Shown: positions 33,872 through 44,486, numbered from the stretch's first letter. The stretch: 64,000 nucleotides of DNA from an uncultured Oscillospiraceae bacterium (GCA_934569045.1 CAKTJX010000007.1:1-64000); one strand, 5' to 3'. The notes: generated by a model not told the origin, from the sequence alone. Numbers and translations: made by a program.

Positions 33872-35614
33872 TCACCGCGCATCGGGAGCGTCTGCCGCCG
33901 CTGTGATGATCACACGGCGGCCTGCCTGCTCCGGGTAGTGGACGCGAATCCACTCGGAAATGGTTGGATTCTCCGAATCGTATACGAAGATGTAATCCTG
34001 AATGATCTCTTTCTCCTCCGAGAGCTCCTCCGCCGTCAGAACGCCCACATAGCTGCTTTGAAACATGTACTTGGTCATATAACCCATATAGCCGTTGTCC
34101 ATCGTCCCAAGCAGTACACAGTAGGACTCCCGGTCCGGCACATTGTATTCCTCTCTCGCCTGCTCCATCCAGATTCTTCTCGCGGGGTCCCCGGTCTGGC
34201 TCGTTGTCAGTTTCACCGAGCCTGCGGAAAGACTGACAAAGGCCGCCAAGCTGAGGCAGACACAGCCCGCCACAGCCGCCCTTCGGCTTCTCTTGCCTCT
34301 CAGTCCGGAAATCAACTGAACCGCGGGGATCATATTCAGGTACAGAATCGCAATCAGAATTGTCCGGGTATACCGCTTCGCGGAGGCCAGCCGCATGGAT
34401 TCCCCTACCGGCATGGAGAAAAGATACATGGCAAGCAGTCCCAGCTGATAGACCACATAGAGCCCCAGGGAGAAAAGCACCAGCGGCAGGAACCGTTTCC
34501 GCTCCTCTTTTCCGAAGGCCAGAATCAGGCAGCCAATCACAACGCAGAACGCCGCGGTCAGCCACACATCTTTCCAGGTTACCGCGAATCGCAGGAAGGT
34601 CTTGCAGATCGCCAGCAGGTCCTCCGCCGTCCGTTCCGCCGCGCCGGTGCGGTAGTTCGCAAGGGTCATCGCATGCAGGGTCACCTCCGCGGTGGAAAAA
34701 GCCATCCGGCAGTGCCTCTGCCACAGCAGCATGGAGAAAAACGGGAACACAAGGCTGGGAATCCCCCGTGCAAAAGCCTTGCCTTGCCAGACGCACCGAA
34801 GGACCGGCAGTGCGATCAGAATGGCAAAGAACACGCCGGAATTCTTGATCTGAATGACCTGGGTCATATAAAGCGCGGAGCACCAGAGTTCCAGTTTTCC
34901 GCAGCCCTTCTTGCAGTGCAGCAGCGCAAAAAGCAGTCCGCACATGCCCACAATTGGCAAGAGCGTATCCACCAGCAAATCCGTGAGAAAAATATTATAG
35001 ACAAAAACAACATAGAAAAAGGGAACCACCGCCGCCGCGGCTGCCCACTGGCGTTCCCCCGCCAGAGCGAACAGCGGGAGGACCGCCGCCGCAAGCATAT
35101 AGATCTGCGCCAGCATCAGCACCGGCTCCCCGGTTCCCACACACCGGGCAAAGAAATAGAGATACACGGAGCTCCCCAGGGGATACTCCTGGAACTCCAC
35201 CAGGGTGTCCTCAAAATTGGGAAATTGGTTCCGGTCCAGCATCGTTCGGACAACCTGGCCCCAATGGGTGAAATTGTCGTAATGAACCAGCACCTTGCCA
35301 TGGACATAAACGGCCGCCAGCAGCAGCACCGCCAGGAACACCCCATAGCCGGGCTGCCGGTACTTTTGGAGAAAGGCCAGGTTTCCGTCTCGCCGAATGC
35401 GGTACGCCAGGCCCAGGAAGCCCAAAAGATACAGCGCCAGTACAGTTTCCGGCAGCACGTTCAGCAGCCCGCCAAAAAACAGCGCCGTAACCTGCGCCGC
35501 CACCGTCAGGCTCGGCAGGAAAAAGCCGTTGATCCGTTCTTTTCCGGCCAGCCGCAGAAATTCAAAGGTGCCCAGCGTTGAAACGAAAAACAGCAGCGCC
35601 CGCATATATGTCAT
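33872..35614 (-). CDS. Large membrane protein of unknown function, GT-C-like
   Basis: 580 residues with about 12-13 hydrophobic segments. The first large outer loop has VHYDNFTHWGQVVRTMLDRNQFPNFEDTLVEFQEYPLGSSVYLYF, and acidic residues at this place are typical of GT-C glycosyltransferases that use lipid-linked sugars. The C-terminal domain of about 100 residues would lie outside the membrane. I do not recognise a named family. Start ATG at 35614, with a weak GAGGGAC site; the internal ATG ten bases later is an alternative. It lies after a terminator of the sugar ABC operon and before mgtE. Confidence 0.6.
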   Translation of the reverse strand: MTYMRALLFFVSTLGTFEFLRLAGKERINGFFLPSLTVAAQVTALFFGGLLNVLPETVLALYLLGFLGLAYRIRRDGNLAFLQKYRQPGYGVFLAVLLLAAVYVHGKVLVHYDNFTHWGQVVRTMLDRNQFPNFEDTLVEFQEYPLGSSVYLYFFARCVGTGEPVLMLAQIYMLAAAVLPLFALAGERQWAAAAAVVPFFYVVFVYNIFLTDLLVDTLLPIVGMCGLLFALLHCKKGCGKLELWCSALYMTQVIQIKNSGVFFAILIALPVLRCVWQGKAFARGIPSLVFPFFSMLLWQRHCRMAFSTAEVTLHAMTLANYRTGAAERTAEDLLAICKTFLRFAVTWKDVWLTAAFCVVIGCLILAFGKEERKRFLPLVLFSLGLYVVYQLGLLAMYLFSMPVGESMRLASAKRYTRTILIAILYLNMIPAVQLISGLRGKRSRRAAVAGCVCLSLAAFVSLSAGSVKLTTSQTGDPARRIWMEQAREEYNVPDRESYCVLLGTMDNGYMGYMTKYMFQSSYVGVLTAEELSEEKEIIQDYIFVYDSENPTISEWIRVHYPEQAGRRVIITAAADAPDAR

Positions 35615-35712
35615 ATTTGTCCCTCTTCTCCGGCAGAATTTCCTCGTTGCCCAGCGAGGCTGCCGCCTTTTTCGACCATTGTATCACGGTGGCCTCTCAA
35701 TCGTCAAGAAAA

Positions 35713-35741
35713 TCCCCGGGCACCTGTGGAGCACCCGGGGA
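35713..35741 (-). terminator. Terminator of the sugar ABC operon
   Basis: TCCCCGGG...CCCGGGGA with partial inner pairing, followed on the minus strand by TTTTCTT. Confidence 0.85.
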
Positions 35742-35747
35742 AATGTT

Positions 35748-36617
35748 TTAGCCTTTGACGGAACCGGCGGTAACGCCCTTGATGATGAAGCGGGAGAGGA
35801 AGATGTACACGGCCAGCACCGGCAGGATGGCAAGCAATATGAACATATACACCTTGCCGAGATCAAACTTGGAGTAGTCCGCGGCCCGGAGCTGGGCGAT
35901 CATGATGGGGACGGTTTTCCTCTCCGCCTTGTTGAGAATCAGCGCGGGCAGGAAGTAGTTGTTCCAGGACTCCACGAAGGAGAAGATCAGCTGCACGGCG
36001 ATAGCCGGCTTGATCATGGGCAGGACGATGCGGTTGAAGGTGTAGAATTCGCCGGAACCATCCACCCGGGCGGCATCCACGATCTCCATGGGCAGGACGC
36101 TCGCCATGTACTGCTTCATGTAGAAGAACACCACCGGGGCGGCGATGCCGGGGAGAATCAGGGGAATGTAGCTGTCCGTCAGGCCGAACTTGTAGCACAG
36201 CTGGACAAAGCCGGAGGCGCTGACCTGCTTGGGAATGACCATCACTGCCAGGATGAAGGTGGTAGCGGCCTTTTTCAGCTTGAAGTCATAGGCATGGAGG
36301 CCGTAGGCGGTGAGGGCGGAAAAGTAGGTGGTGAGGATGGCGGTGGAAGCCGCCACAAAGAAGCTGTTGGCCATGCCTCTGGGGATGTTGATGGAGCTGT
36401 CAAACCAGGCGTTTTTCAGATTCGTCAGGAAATTCCCCTGGGGCAGGAATCGGAAGCCGCCCTGCAGATCCGCGTTGGAGCGGGTGGAATTGATAATCAG
36501 CATATAGAAGGAGAACAGGCACAGGAAGGACAGGAAGATCAGGATGATGTACACCACCACGCGGCTCAATGTCAGCATGGCCTTGGCCTTGCGGCTGTCG
36601 GAAGTATTGGTTTTCAT
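35748..36617 (-). CDS. Carbohydrate ABC transporter permease (MalG-like)
   Basis: 289 residues with six hydrophobic segments. The EAA-type coupling loop reads MEIVDAARVDGSGEFYTFNRIVLPMIKPA near 195. It pairs with the MalF-like permease, whose gene ends 12 bases upstream. Last gene of the operon lacI-SBP-malF-malG, with no ATPase gene. Such importers in Firmicutes usually borrow a shared MsmK-type ATPase encoded elsewhere. Confidence 0.93.
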   Translation of the reverse strand: MKTNTSDSRKAKAMLTLSRVVVYIILIFLSFLCLFSFYMLIINSTRSNADLQGGFRFLPQGNFLTNLKNAWFDSSINIPRGMANSFFVAASTAILTTYFSALTAYGLHAYDFKLKKAATTFILAVMVIPKQVSASGFVQLCYKFGLTDSYIPLILPGIAAPVVFFYMKQYMASVLPMEIVDAARVDGSGEFYTFNRIVLPMIKPAIAVQLIFSFVESWNNYFLPALILNKAERKTVPIMIAQLRAADYSKFDLGKVYMFILLAILPVLAVYIFLSRFIIKGVTAGSVKG

Positions 36618-36629
36618 GTAAATCCCTCC

Positions 36630-37577
36630 TCAGTTCTCTTCTTTGGTCAGGCTCTTGAACACCAGGATGCTTAGAAGCCCCGTAATGATGAAGATGATCA
36701 CGGAGACCGCGCCGGCCATGCCGTAGTTCTTGCTGGTCTTCAGGAAGTTGTTCAGATACATGATGAGGGTGGTGGAACTCCGGTTGGGGGTGCCCGCGCC
36801 GTTGGTCAGCACCTGGGGCACATCGAACATCTGCAAGCCGCCGATCAGCGCCGTAATCACGGTGTAGATCAGCACCGGCATCAGCAGCGGCAGGGTCACC
36901 CGGAAAAACACCTGGATTGAATTGGCCCCATCCAGATTGGCGGCCTCAAACAGGTTCTGGTCAATGCCCATAATCCCCGCCATCAGCAAAATGGTGGTGT
37001 TGCCAAACCACATGAGGAAATTCATGGTGGCAACCAGCCCCCGGACGGTGATCTGCTTATCAAAGAAGGGAATGGGCACCTCGGACCAGCCCATCTGTAC
37101 AATCAGCTGGTTCACCGGGCCCACGTTGGAGAACAGGGTGAAAAACAGCATGGAGAAAGCGGAGGCCATGATGAGGTTCGGCATATAGATCACAGTTTTG
37201 AAGAACTGCTGGCCCTTGATTTTCAGCCGGTAGCTGGTGAAGAACACACTGAGCAGCAGGGCAATGGCCACCTGGGGCACCGCGCCCTCAATCCACATGA
37301 TCAGCGTATTGCCCGTAAACTTCAGGATGCTGATGGTGCCGTTCTTGTCCGGGGTGAAGAGCTTGACATAGTTCCGCAGGCCCACAAACGTGGGGCCCAC
37401 CTGGGTCAGGCCCTCCCGGTAGTTCTCAAAGAAGCTGTTGTAAATGGTCAGCAGCTGGGGCACCAGGGAAAAGATGCAGTAGGTGACGAAGAAGGGCAGG
37501 ATGAACAGATATCCCCATTTGGCATAGCTGATGCCCTTCCCGCGCTTGACGCGCTTTCCCGTTTCGGTTGTTGTCAT
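36630..37577 (-). CDS. Carbohydrate ABC transporter permease (MalF-like)
   Basis: 315 residues from the ATG at 37577 (MTTTETGKRVKRGKG), with GGAGGCAAT upstream. Six membrane segments and the EAA loop QNLFEAANLDGANSIQVFFRVTLPLL near 225. It forms a heterodimeric channel with the MalG-like protein. It is separated from the binding-protein gene by 139 bases that hold a strong hairpin. Confidence 0.93.
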   Translation of the reverse strand: MTTTETGKRVKRGKGISYAKWGYLFILPFFVTYCIFSLVPQLLTIYNSFFENYREGLTQVGPTFVGLRNYVKLFTPDKNGTISILKFTGNTLIMWIEGAVPQVAIALLLSVFFTSYRLKIKGQQFFKTVIYMPNLIMASAFSMLFFTLFSNVGPVNQLIVQMGWSEVPIPFFDKQITVRGLVATMNFLMWFGNTTILLMAGIMGIDQNLFEAANLDGANSIQVFFRVTLPLLMPVLIYTVITALIGGLQMFDVPQVLTNGAGTPNRSSTTLIMYLNNFLKTSKNYGMAGAVSVIIFIITGLLSILVFKSLTKEEN

Positions 37578-37665
37578 GACGATTGCCTCCCTTGTTCGTG
37601 AAACATTTCTTTCCGCATTCCGCGTGGGAAAATGGCTTTCCCCATCCGGAATACCGAAAGGCGGC

Positions 37666-37693
37666 CCGGGGCAGGGCACAAGCCCTGCCCCGG
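37666..37693 (-). terminator. Strong hairpin between binding protein and permease genes
   Basis: A perfect 12-bp GC-rich stem with an ACAA loop and no T-run. This layout usually protects the upstream binding-protein mRNA and lowers permease expression, rather than ending all transcription. Confidence 0.75.
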
Positions 37694-37716
37694 TAGGAAG
37701 AGGATGATGAAAAAAC

Positions 37717-39081
37717 TTACGGAGTGACGATGGTGGGATAGGACTCGGAGACCAGCGCGTAGAAGTTGGTCATGGCCTGATCCTCGGTCACGTCGCCGTC
37801 GCAATACTCACGCCAGCACTTCTGCAGGTCCTCGTTGATGACCTGGTCATAGATGGTGTGGTTCTCGAAGACGATGTTCTTTGCCAGCTCAACGTATACA
37901 GCGGTATCGTTCTGGCCGCCCAGGAAGGCGTTGCCGAAGTCGGGATCGGTGGCGAACTTGGCGTTCACGGCCTGGTTGTTGGAGAACTGCATGTCGTTCT
38001 TCACCAGGTTGGAGCAGGTCTCTTCGTCATTGATGAACTGGTTCATAATTTCCGCAACCATGGTGGGGTTGTCGGTGCCGGCAGGCGCCAGCAGCCAGGT
38101 GCCGCCCCAGAAGTGGGCCTGAGGGCCTTCGCAGATTGCCCAGTCACCGGGGCAGCCCTTCTCGGCATCCTGGGCGTTGCCCATGGAGAAGTTGTAGTAC
38201 CAGGCAGGTCCAAAGTAGCACATAACCTTGCCATCCTTGAACATCTGGGCGGTGCATTCATCGGACCAGATATCACAGGTCTGGGTATAGCCCTTATCGG
38301 TGAAGTCCTTGGCCTGGTTCATCCAGGTCTTCAGAGCCTCGGGGATCTGCAGGTTGTTGTCCGCGTCAACCCAGGGCTCAGCGGCATTGTTGGAGAATAC
38401 ACGGTAGGTAGCGGACTCGGAAGCGGTCATCATGTAGCCCTTGGCCTGGGCCTGGGCGGCGACGTCGTTGAACTTGTCCCAGTCGGACAGGGCCTTCTGG
38501 ACTTCGGCGGGATTATCGGTGCCCAGAACATCCTGGGCAATGGAGCGGCGGTAGATCAGCGCGGCGGGGCAGCACTGGAAGGAAACACCCTTCACAACAC
38601 CGTTGGCATCAGAGGCACACTGCACGGTGTAGCCATAGGTATTGGAGAAATCGGTGACGCCCAGCTTGGTGATATCCTGGGTATAGTCAGAACCGGTGTA
38701 CTTCTGGATGTAGTCGGCCTCGGCCAGGAACAGGTCCACCTTCTCGTCATCAGGGGCGTTCTCCTGGTTCATCAGGGCCTGGTCCAGCTTCTCCTGGTAA
38801 GCGCCGCCGTCACTGGGGGTAATGATCCAGTTGACCGTGACACCTTCGGGAACGGTGTAGTACTTCTCAAAGAAGCCCTTGAACTCCTCGTTCCAGGCAT
38901 AGATGTTGAAAACCTTGCCTTCGGAGGACTCTTCAGCAGGAGCTTCCGTCTCGGCGGCTTTGGTTTCGGCAGGTGCGGCGGTGGTGGCTGCCGCAGTGGT
39001 GGCGGCTGGTTGCTGGGAGCTGCAGGCGCACAGTGCAAAGACCATGGCCAGCGCAAGGATCATGGATAGTGCCTTTTTCAT
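37717..39081 (-). CDS. Sugar ABC transporter substrate-binding lipoprotein
   Basis: 454 residues from the ATG at 39081 (AAGGAGG upstream). A lipoprotein signal ends in ALCAC near residue 20; an Ala/Thr/Glu linker (about 22-52) follows, then a family 1 extracellular sugar-binding domain. The context of GH94 and GH1 enzymes points to cello- or laminari-oligosaccharides or other beta-glucosides as ligand. It lies 71 bases after lacI on the same strand. Confidence 0.92.
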   Translation of the reverse strand: MKKALSMILALAMVFALCACSSQQPAATTAAATTAAPAETKAAETEAPAEESSEGKVFNIYAWNEEFKGFFEKYYTVPEGVTVNWIITPSDGGAYQEKLDQALMNQENAPDDEKVDLFLAEADYIQKYTGSDYTQDITKLGVTDFSNTYGYTVQCASDANGVVKGVSFQCCPAALIYRRSIAQDVLGTDNPAEVQKALSDWDKFNDVAAQAQAKGYMMTASESATYRVFSNNAAEPWVDADNNLQIPEALKTWMNQAKDFTDKGYTQTCDIWSDECTAQMFKDGKVMCYFGPAWYYNFSMGNAQDAEKGCPGDWAICEGPQAHFWGGTWLLAPAGTDNPTMVAEIMNQFINDEETCSNLVKNDMQFSNNQAVNAKFATDPDFGNAFLGGQNDTAVYVELAKNIVFENHTIYDQVINEDLQKCWREYCDGDVTEDQAMTNFYALVSESYPTIVTP

Positions 39082-39151
39082 TGTATGTTCCTCCTTAAAA
39101 TAATAAACAAATGGATGTATGTGCACCGCATTCCAGCGGATAACACCAAAT

Positions 39152-40159
39152 TCAGTCGATTTTTGCTACGGACTCCCGGACCCGCAGGCTGCCGGGAATC
39201 ACGATCCGGTCCAGAAGTGTGGTCCGGGGCCGCTCAATGAGATCGATGAGCCCCTTGGCCGCCGCCGCACCCAGCGCGCCGGTATCCTGGTGGTAAGTGG
39301 TGAGCCGGGGTGACACGATGTCCGCCAGCTGGATGCCGTCGTAGCCGATGACGGAGATATCCTCCGGAATCCGAAGCCCCGCCTCCCGGATCACATTCAT
39401 GCCGCCGATATAGGAGTAGTCATCGGGGAAGAGGATGCAGCTGGGACGCTCCGGCAAAGCCAGCAGTTCTTTGGTGATGGCCGCGCAGGTGGCCGCGTCG
39501 TGGTAGACGCCCTGGCGGACCAGAATCGAATCCTGCTCCAGCCCCAACGCCTCGCAGGCCCGGTAGAAGCCCGTGAGCCGGTTCTCGGTGACGGCGGTGC
39601 GTTCGCCGTGGATAAAGGCGATACGCCGGTGGCCCTGACTGTAGGCGTAGCGGACCAACGCCTCGGTGCCCTGCACATTGTCGGACACCACCGCCAGACG
39701 ATTATTAAAGATATGGTCAATGGTCACCACCGGGAGATTGGAGTTCACCAGCTCCAGCACCTGGGGGTCGGAGAAATCCACGGAGGCGATGATCACGCCG
39801 TCCACGCCCCGGTAGAGACAGTGCTGCAAATAGGTGGTCCGGCGGCCCACATTGCGGTTGATAAAGGTCACATCGTAGCCCCGGCTCTCGGCCTCTACCT
39901 TCAGGCTCTCCAGCACGGAGGAGAAATACTCATGGGTCAGGCCGCTGTTCCGTTCATCCACGAAGAGGATGCCGATATTATAGGTGCGGTTGGCTTTTAA
40001 GGCCCGGGCGGCGGAGTTGGTGACGTAGCCCATTTCCTCGGCGGCCTGCCGGATGCGCTCCCTGGTTTCGGGGCCGATATCCGGCTGATCGTTGAGGGCC
40101 TTGCTGACGGTGGCAACGGAGACGCCGCAGCGCTGGGCAATGTCTTTCATGGATACCAT
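39152..40159 (-). CDS. LacI family transcriptional repressor of the beta-glucoside locus
   Basis: 335 residues. N-terminal HTH (MKDIAQRCGVSVATVSKALNDQPDIGPETRERI) and hinge (NSAARALKANRTYNIGILF), then a sugar-binding periplasmic-like domain ending with the usual GYDGIQLADIVSPRLTT. Start at 40159 with AAAGGAAA upstream; an ATG nine bases inside (MKDIAQ) is possible. Divergent from GH94-GH1 and upstream of the transporter genes, so it should control both arms through the palindromes at 40192-40207 and 40476-40496. Confidence 0.94.
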   Translation of the reverse strand: MVSMKDIAQRCGVSVATVSKALNDQPDIGPETRERIRQAAEEMGYVTNSAARALKANRTYNIGILFVDERNSGLTHEYFSSVLESLKVEAESRGYDVTFINRNVGRRTTYLQHCLYRGVDGVIIASVDFSDPQVLELVNSNLPVVTIDHIFNNRLAVVSDNVQGTEALVRYAYSQGHRRIAFIHGERTAVTENRLTGFYRACEALGLEQDSILVRQGVYHDAATCAAITKELLALPERPSCILFPDDYSYIGGMNVIREAGLRIPEDISVIGYDGIQLADIVSPRLTTYHQDTGALGAAAAKGLIDLIERPRTTLLDRIVIPGSLRVRESVAKID

Positions 40160-40191
40160 GATGGATGCGTTTCCTTTCGACGTTTTTTCTT

Positions 40192-40207
40192 AATCGTTAT
40201 CGTAATG
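40192..40207 (-). promoter_or_regulatory. Possible second LacI operator half-site region
   Basis: AATCGTTATCGTAATG just upstream of lacI shares AATCGTT with the strong operator, but its second half is poor. It may give self-control of lacI and the ABC operon. Confidence 0.35.
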
Positions 40208-40424
40208 ACAGCATAGCGCATATTTTCCAAAAATGCAAGAGGTAAATAAAAGATTTTTGACAGAAACGTGAAATTTGAATGGTTTGAACAAAACCAGAGC
40301 GAAAAACTGGTGAGGTTGACAGGGTAACATTTTCGTAAGTTTCGCTCATAATTTCAAAGTGCACAAGTTCGCACTACCCCGTTTCGTCAAAAATGCTGAA
40401 AATCAAAGATTATGCAAAATATGA

Positions 40425-40496
40425 TTGCGTTTTCTGCAAAACAATTGTATCCTAGAAAAGAGAATATCACAGCTTAATCGTTTTAGGAAAACGATT
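40425..40496 (+). promoter_or_regulatory. Promoter and operator of the GH94-GH1 operon
   Basis: TTGCGT (40425-40430), 17 bases, TATCCT (40448-40453), then a perfect dyad AATCGTTTT-agg-AAAACGATT at 40476-40496. The dyad lies about 15-37 bases after the start point, where a bound LacI protein would block elongation or clearance. Nothing else is seen in the surrounding AT-rich gap 40208-40424. Confidence 0.85.
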
Positions 40497-40534
40497 GTGG
40501 TCGTTTCGTATTTTCGTAAGGGAGGAATAAAACC

Positions 40535-42973
40535 ATGCAGTACGGCCATTTTGATGACGCGCTTCGGGAGTATGTGATCGACACGCCCAGGACGCCCCTT
40601 CCCTGGATCAACTATCTGGGAAGCGAGGATTTCTTCGCCCTGGTGTCCAACACGGCGGGAGGCTACTGCTTCTATAAGGATGCCCGGCTCCGGCGGCTGA
40701 CCCGCTACCGCTACAACGGAAGCCCCCTGGATGCCGACGGCTTCCACATCTATCTGCGGCAGGAGGACGGCACCCTCTGGAATCCCGGCTGGCAGCCGGT
40801 GCAGCGGGAGCTGGACAGCTATCAGTGCCGCCACGGTCTGGGCTACACCGTCATCCGGGGCAGCCTCGGCGGCATCACCGCGGAGCAGACCCTGCTGGTT
40901 CCCCGGCAGGACAGCTGCCTGCTCCTTCAGCTGGAGCTCACCAACACCTCGGAGCAGGAACGGCACATCACCGTCTTCCCCTACATCGAGTTCTGCCTGT
41001 GGGACGCCATGGACGACAGCTCCAACTTCCAGCGGAATTTCTCCACCGGCGAGGTGGAGGTGACCCCCAGGGCCATCTACCACAAGACGGAATACCGGGA
41101 GCGCCGGGATCACTATGCGGTGCTGTGGGCAGACCGGGACTACGACGGCTTCGACACCAGCCGGGATGCTTTCCTGGGGGTCTACGGCAGCCCTGCCGCC
41201 CCCGCCGCGGCGGTATCGGGCCGCTGCACCGGCTCTGTGGCCCACGGCTGGGCCCCGGTGGGCGCCATGGAATTCCAACTGACGCTGAAGCCCGGCGAGA
41301 AGCAGCGCATTCTGCTGGGCCTGGGCTATGTAGAGAACCCCGAAGCGGAAAAATTCACCGCGCCAGGAGTCATCAACAAGGAAAAAGCCCTGGCCATGAT
41401 GGAAAAATACAGTGCCCCCGGCAGCTTTGACGCTGCACTGGAGGCACTGAAGGAATTCTGGGGCGGCCTGCTCTCTCTCTACCAGGCGGACACCGGGGAC
41501 GAAAAGGTGGACCGGATGGTAAATATCTGGAACCAGTACCAGTGCATGGTCACCTTCAACATGTCCCGCTCCGCCAGCTATTTTGAAAGCGGCATGGGCC
41601 GGGGCATGGGCTTCCGGGATTCCTGCCAGGATCTGCTGGGCTTTGTCCACATGATCCCGGAAAAGGCCCGGCAGCGGCTGCTGGATATCGCCGCCACCCA
41701 GTTCCCGGACGGCAGCGCCTACCACCAGTACCAGCCCCTGACGAAGAAGGGGAATCTGGCTGTAGGCTCCGGCTTCAATGACGACCCGCTGTGGCTGGTG
41801 GCAGGCACCGATGCCTACCTGAAGGAGACGGGAGACTTCTCCATTCTGGAAGCGCAGGTTCCCTTTGACAATGACGAGTCCTTGGCTCAGCCCCTTCTGG
41901 AGCATCTGCGCCGCAGCGTCCACTATACCATAACCCACCTGGGCCCCCACGGCCTGCCGCTGATTGGCCGCGCGGACTGGAATGACTGCCTGAACCTGAA
42001 CTGCTTCTCCGCCCACCCCGGCGAGAGCTTCCAGATCACCGGCCCCAGCGAGGGGCCCGTGGCAGAGAGTGTGTTTATTGGTGGCATGTTCGTGAAATAC
42101 GGCAGCGCCTACGCTGAGCTGTGCGGGAAGCTGGGGCTGGCGGAAGAGGCCGCCCAGGTGGGGCAAGCCGTGGGCGATATGGAAAAAGCCGTCCTCACCG
42201 CCGGATGGGACGGGGCCTGGTTCCGCCGGGCCTACGATGCCTACGGCGAGCCCGTGGGCAGCCATCTGTGCCGGGAGGGGCAGATCTTCATTGAGCCCCA
42301 GGGCATGTGCGTTATGGCGGGCATCGGCAAGGAAAGCGGCCAGGCCGCCCAGGCCCTCAAGAGCGTGGAGGAACGGCTGGACACCAAATACGGCATTGTC
42401 CTGCTGCAGCCCGCCTACACCCAATATTACCTGAATCTGGGTGAAATCAGCTCCTATCCCCCCGGATATAAGGAAAACGCGGGCATTTTCTGCCACAACA
42501 ACCCCTGGATTGTCTGTGCCGAGGCCGAGCTGGGCCACGGAGACCGGGCCTTCCAGGTCTACCGCCGGACCTGCCCCGCCTATACGGAGGCCATCAGCGA
42601 GATTCACCGGACCGAGCCCTATGTCTACAGTCAGATGGTGGCAGGCCGGGACGCCCCCACCTTTGGCGAGGCCAAGAACAGCTGGCTCACCGGCACCGCC
42701 GCCTGGACCTTCCTGAGCATTTCCCAGAGCATTCTGGGCGTGCAGCCCACCCTGGATGGCCTGCGGATTGATCCCTGCGTGCCGGAAAGCTGGAAAAATT
42801 TCCGGGTGCGCCGGTGCTACCGGGGGGCCTGGTACGAAATCCATGTGACGAACCCCAAGGGCGTCCAGAAGGGCGTTGCCGCTGTTACGGTGGACGGAGC
42901 TCCTATTTCCGGCAATGTGCTCCCCGTGGCAGAGCCCGGCAGCCGGGTGGCCGTTGAGGTGACGCTGGGATGA
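40535..42973 (+). CDS. GH94 glycoside phosphorylase (cellobiose phosphorylase-like)
   Basis: 812 residues, close to known cellobiose phosphorylases (about 810-820). The N-terminal beta-sandwich contains [20 protein letters not shown]. The (alpha/alpha)6 barrel contains [11 protein letters not shown] (near 362), the general acid region RADWNDCLN (near 482) and an [14 protein letters not shown] segment. It should cleave a beta-linked disaccharide with phosphate to give glucose-1-phosphate, saving ATP. The [10 protein letters not shown] stretch where cellobiose enzymes usually have an NN-P-D-GG-Y pattern leaves room for a different linkage such as laminaribiose. Overlaps the GH1 gene by four bases. 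AGGAGG start signal. Confidence 0.9.
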   Translation: MQYGHFDDALREYVIDTPRTPLPWINYLGSEDFFALVSNTAGGYCFYKDARLRRLTRYRYNGSPLDADGFHIYLRQEDGTLWNPGWQPVQRELDSYQCRHGLGYTVIRGSLGGITAEQTLLVPRQDSCLLLQLELTNTSEQERHITVFPYIEFCLWDAMDDSSNFQRNFSTGEVEVTPRAIYHKTEYRERRDHYAVLWADRDYDGFDTSRDAFLGVYGSPAAPAAAVSGRCTGSVAHGWAPVGAMEFQLTLKPGEKQRILLGLGYVENPEAEKFTAPGVINKEKALAMMEKYSAPGSFDAALEALKEFWGGLLSLYQADTGDEKVDRMVNIWNQYQCMVTFNMSRSASYFESGMGRGMGFRDSCQDLLGFVHMIPEKARQRLLDIAATQFPDGSAYHQYQPLTKKGNLAVGSGFNDDPLWLVAGTDAYLKETGDFSILEAQVPFDNDESLAQPLLEHLRRSVHYTITHLGPHGLPLIGRADWNDCLNLNCFSAHPGESFQITGPSEGPVAESVFIGGMFVKYGSAYAELCGKLGLAEEAAQVGQAVGDMEKAVLTAGWDGAWFRRAYDAYGEPVGSHLCREGQIFIEPQGMCVMAGIGKESGQAAQALKSVEERLDTKYGIVLLQPAYTQYYLNLGEISSYPPGYKENAGIFCHNNPWIVCAEAELGHGDRAFQVYRRTCPAYTEAISEIHRTEPYVYSQMVAGRDAPTFGEAKNSWLTGTAAWTFLSISQSILGVQPTLDGLRIDPCVPESWKNFRVRRCYRGAWYEIHVTNPKGVQKGVAAVTVDGAPISGNVLPVAEPGSRVAVEVTLG

Positions 42974-44316
42974 GCAGCTTTCCGAAGGAATTTGTCTGGG
43001 GCGCTGCCTCCAGCGCCTACCAGATTGAGGGCGACCCCCAGGCCGACGGCGGCGGGGTCTCCGTCTGGGATACCTTTTCCCACACCCCCGGCAAGACCTT
43101 TGATGGAAACACCGGGGACACCGCCTGCCGCAGCTACGCCCACCCGGAATGGGACGTTGAAAATTTAAACGCCATGGGGCTGAAGGCCTACCGGTTCTCC
43201 ACCTCCTGGGCCCGGATTGACCCCCAGGGGGATGGGCACTGGAATAAAGCGGGGCTGCGCTATTACGATTCTCTGGTGGATCGGCTCCTGGACAGCGGCA
43301 TCATCCCCTATCTGACCCTGTATCACTGGGAGCTGCCCCAGGCCCTGGAGGACCGGGGCGGCTGGCTGAACCCGGACACCTGCCACGCCTTCGCCCGGTT
43401 CGCCGGAATGCTGGCAGCCCGGTTCCGGGGCCGGGTTTCCAGTTACTTCCTGCTGAATGAGCCGGAGTGCGTGGCGGCTTTGGGCTACGGGAACGGCATC
43501 CACGCCCCCGGAAGACAAGAACCCATGGAGCAGGTCTTTCTGGTGTGGAAGCATCTTTTAATTGCCTACGGTCTGGGCTTTGCCGCCATGCGGCAGCAGG
43601 ACCCGAAAGCGGAGCTCGGCATCGCCACCACCGGGCGGCTGTGCTACCCGGAGACGGAGGCAGACGCGGCAGCGGCGGAGGAGGCCACCTTCCGCGTGAC
43701 GGATGACGACTGGCTCTTTACCCATCAGATGGCCCTGGACCCCATCTGCCTAGGCCGCTTCCCGGACTGCGAACCCGGGCGGCTGAAAACGCTGATGGAT
43801 GCCGTTTCGCCGGAGGAGCTGGCAGTCATCCACCAGAAGCCGGATTTTCTGGGTTTCAACATCTACAACGGCTGGTGCGTCCGGCAGACGGCCCAGGGGC
43901 CCTATTACATTCCCCGTTACGAGGGCTTCCCCCGGACAGGCCTCAAGTGGCCGATAACGCCGGAGGTCATGGACTACGGCGTGTACTTCCTGTGGAGGCG
44001 CTATGGGCTCCCCTGTTACATCACGGAAAACGGCCTGAGCTGCAATGATGTTATCAGTCTGGACGGCCAGGTGCATGACCCCAACCGAATTGATTTTCTC
44101 CACCGGTATCTCCGCTGCCTGAAAGCCTCCTTGGCCCGGGGCACGGACCTGCGGGGCTACTTCCACTGGTCCCTGACGGACAATTTTGAATGGCACAGCG
44201 GATACGGCGAACGGTTCGGGCTGGTGTTCGTGGATTTCCCAACCGGGAAGCGCGTTTTCAAGGACAGCGCACGGTGGTATCGGGCGGTTGCGGGGAACAA
44301 CGGGGCGGAGCTGTAG
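42970..44316 (+). CDS. GH1 family beta-glucosidase
   Basis: 448 residues, standard GH1 size. N-terminal [14 protein letters not shown], acid/base Glu in YFLLNEPEC near 162, and nucleophile Glu in YITENGLS near 353; both catalytic residues are present. No 6-phospho-site motif is obvious, so free beta-glucosides rather than PTS products are the likely substrates, in keeping with the ABC importer. Translationally coupled to GH94. No signal peptide; cytoplasmic. Confidence 0.94.
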   Translation: MSSFPKEFVWGAASSAYQIEGDPQADGGGVSVWDTFSHTPGKTFDGNTGDTACRSYAHPEWDVENLNAMGLKAYRFSTSWARIDPQGDGHWNKAGLRYYDSLVDRLLDSGIIPYLTLYHWELPQALEDRGGWLNPDTCHAFARFAGMLAARFRGRVSSYFLLNEPECVAALGYGNGIHAPGRQEPMEQVFLVWKHLLIAYGLGFAAMRQQDPKAELGIATTGRLCYPETEADAAAAEEATFRVTDDDWLFTHQMALDPICLGRFPDCEPGRLKTLMDAVSPEELAVIHQKPDFLGFNIYNGWCVRQTAQGPYYIPRYEGFPRTGLKWPITPEVMDYGVYFLWRRYGLPCYITENGLSCNDVISLDGQVHDPNRIDFLHRYLRCLKASLARGTDLRGYFHWSLTDNFEWHSGYGERFGLVFVDFPTGKRVFKDSARWYRAVAGNNGAEL

Positions 44317-44354
44317 GCGGCAGACAAATTGGAATTTGTCGAAGTAACAGAGTA

Positions 44355-44465
44355 CCCGGCTGAACGTATACCCCCGGAGGGGAGCCCCCAACCTTCCCCT
44401 TGGGGAGGGTTGGGGCTTTCCCGTCAGGGTATACGTTCAACCGGGCACTCTTCCACTTCTACAAA
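44355..44465. repeat. Complete palindromic GTATAC element
   Basis: GAACGTATACCCC at left and GGGTATACGTTCAACCGGGCACTC at right. Between them is a long snap-back hairpin: AGCCCCCAACCTTCCCC (44383-44399) with GGGGAGGGTTGGGGCT (44402-44417). It lies between converging GH1 and rpe and may act as their terminator. The tail after the right end is shared with the truncated copy near position 115. Confidence 0.85.
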
Positions 44466-44486
44466 TCCCAATTTACGCTCCTGATC

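Noticed and set aside
40403..42844. An 813-residue open frame antisense to GH94
   Set aside because: It is a shadow frame of a GC-rich gene: rich in Gly, Ala, His and Val, without domains, and without a ribosome site. The plus strand has all GH94 motifs.
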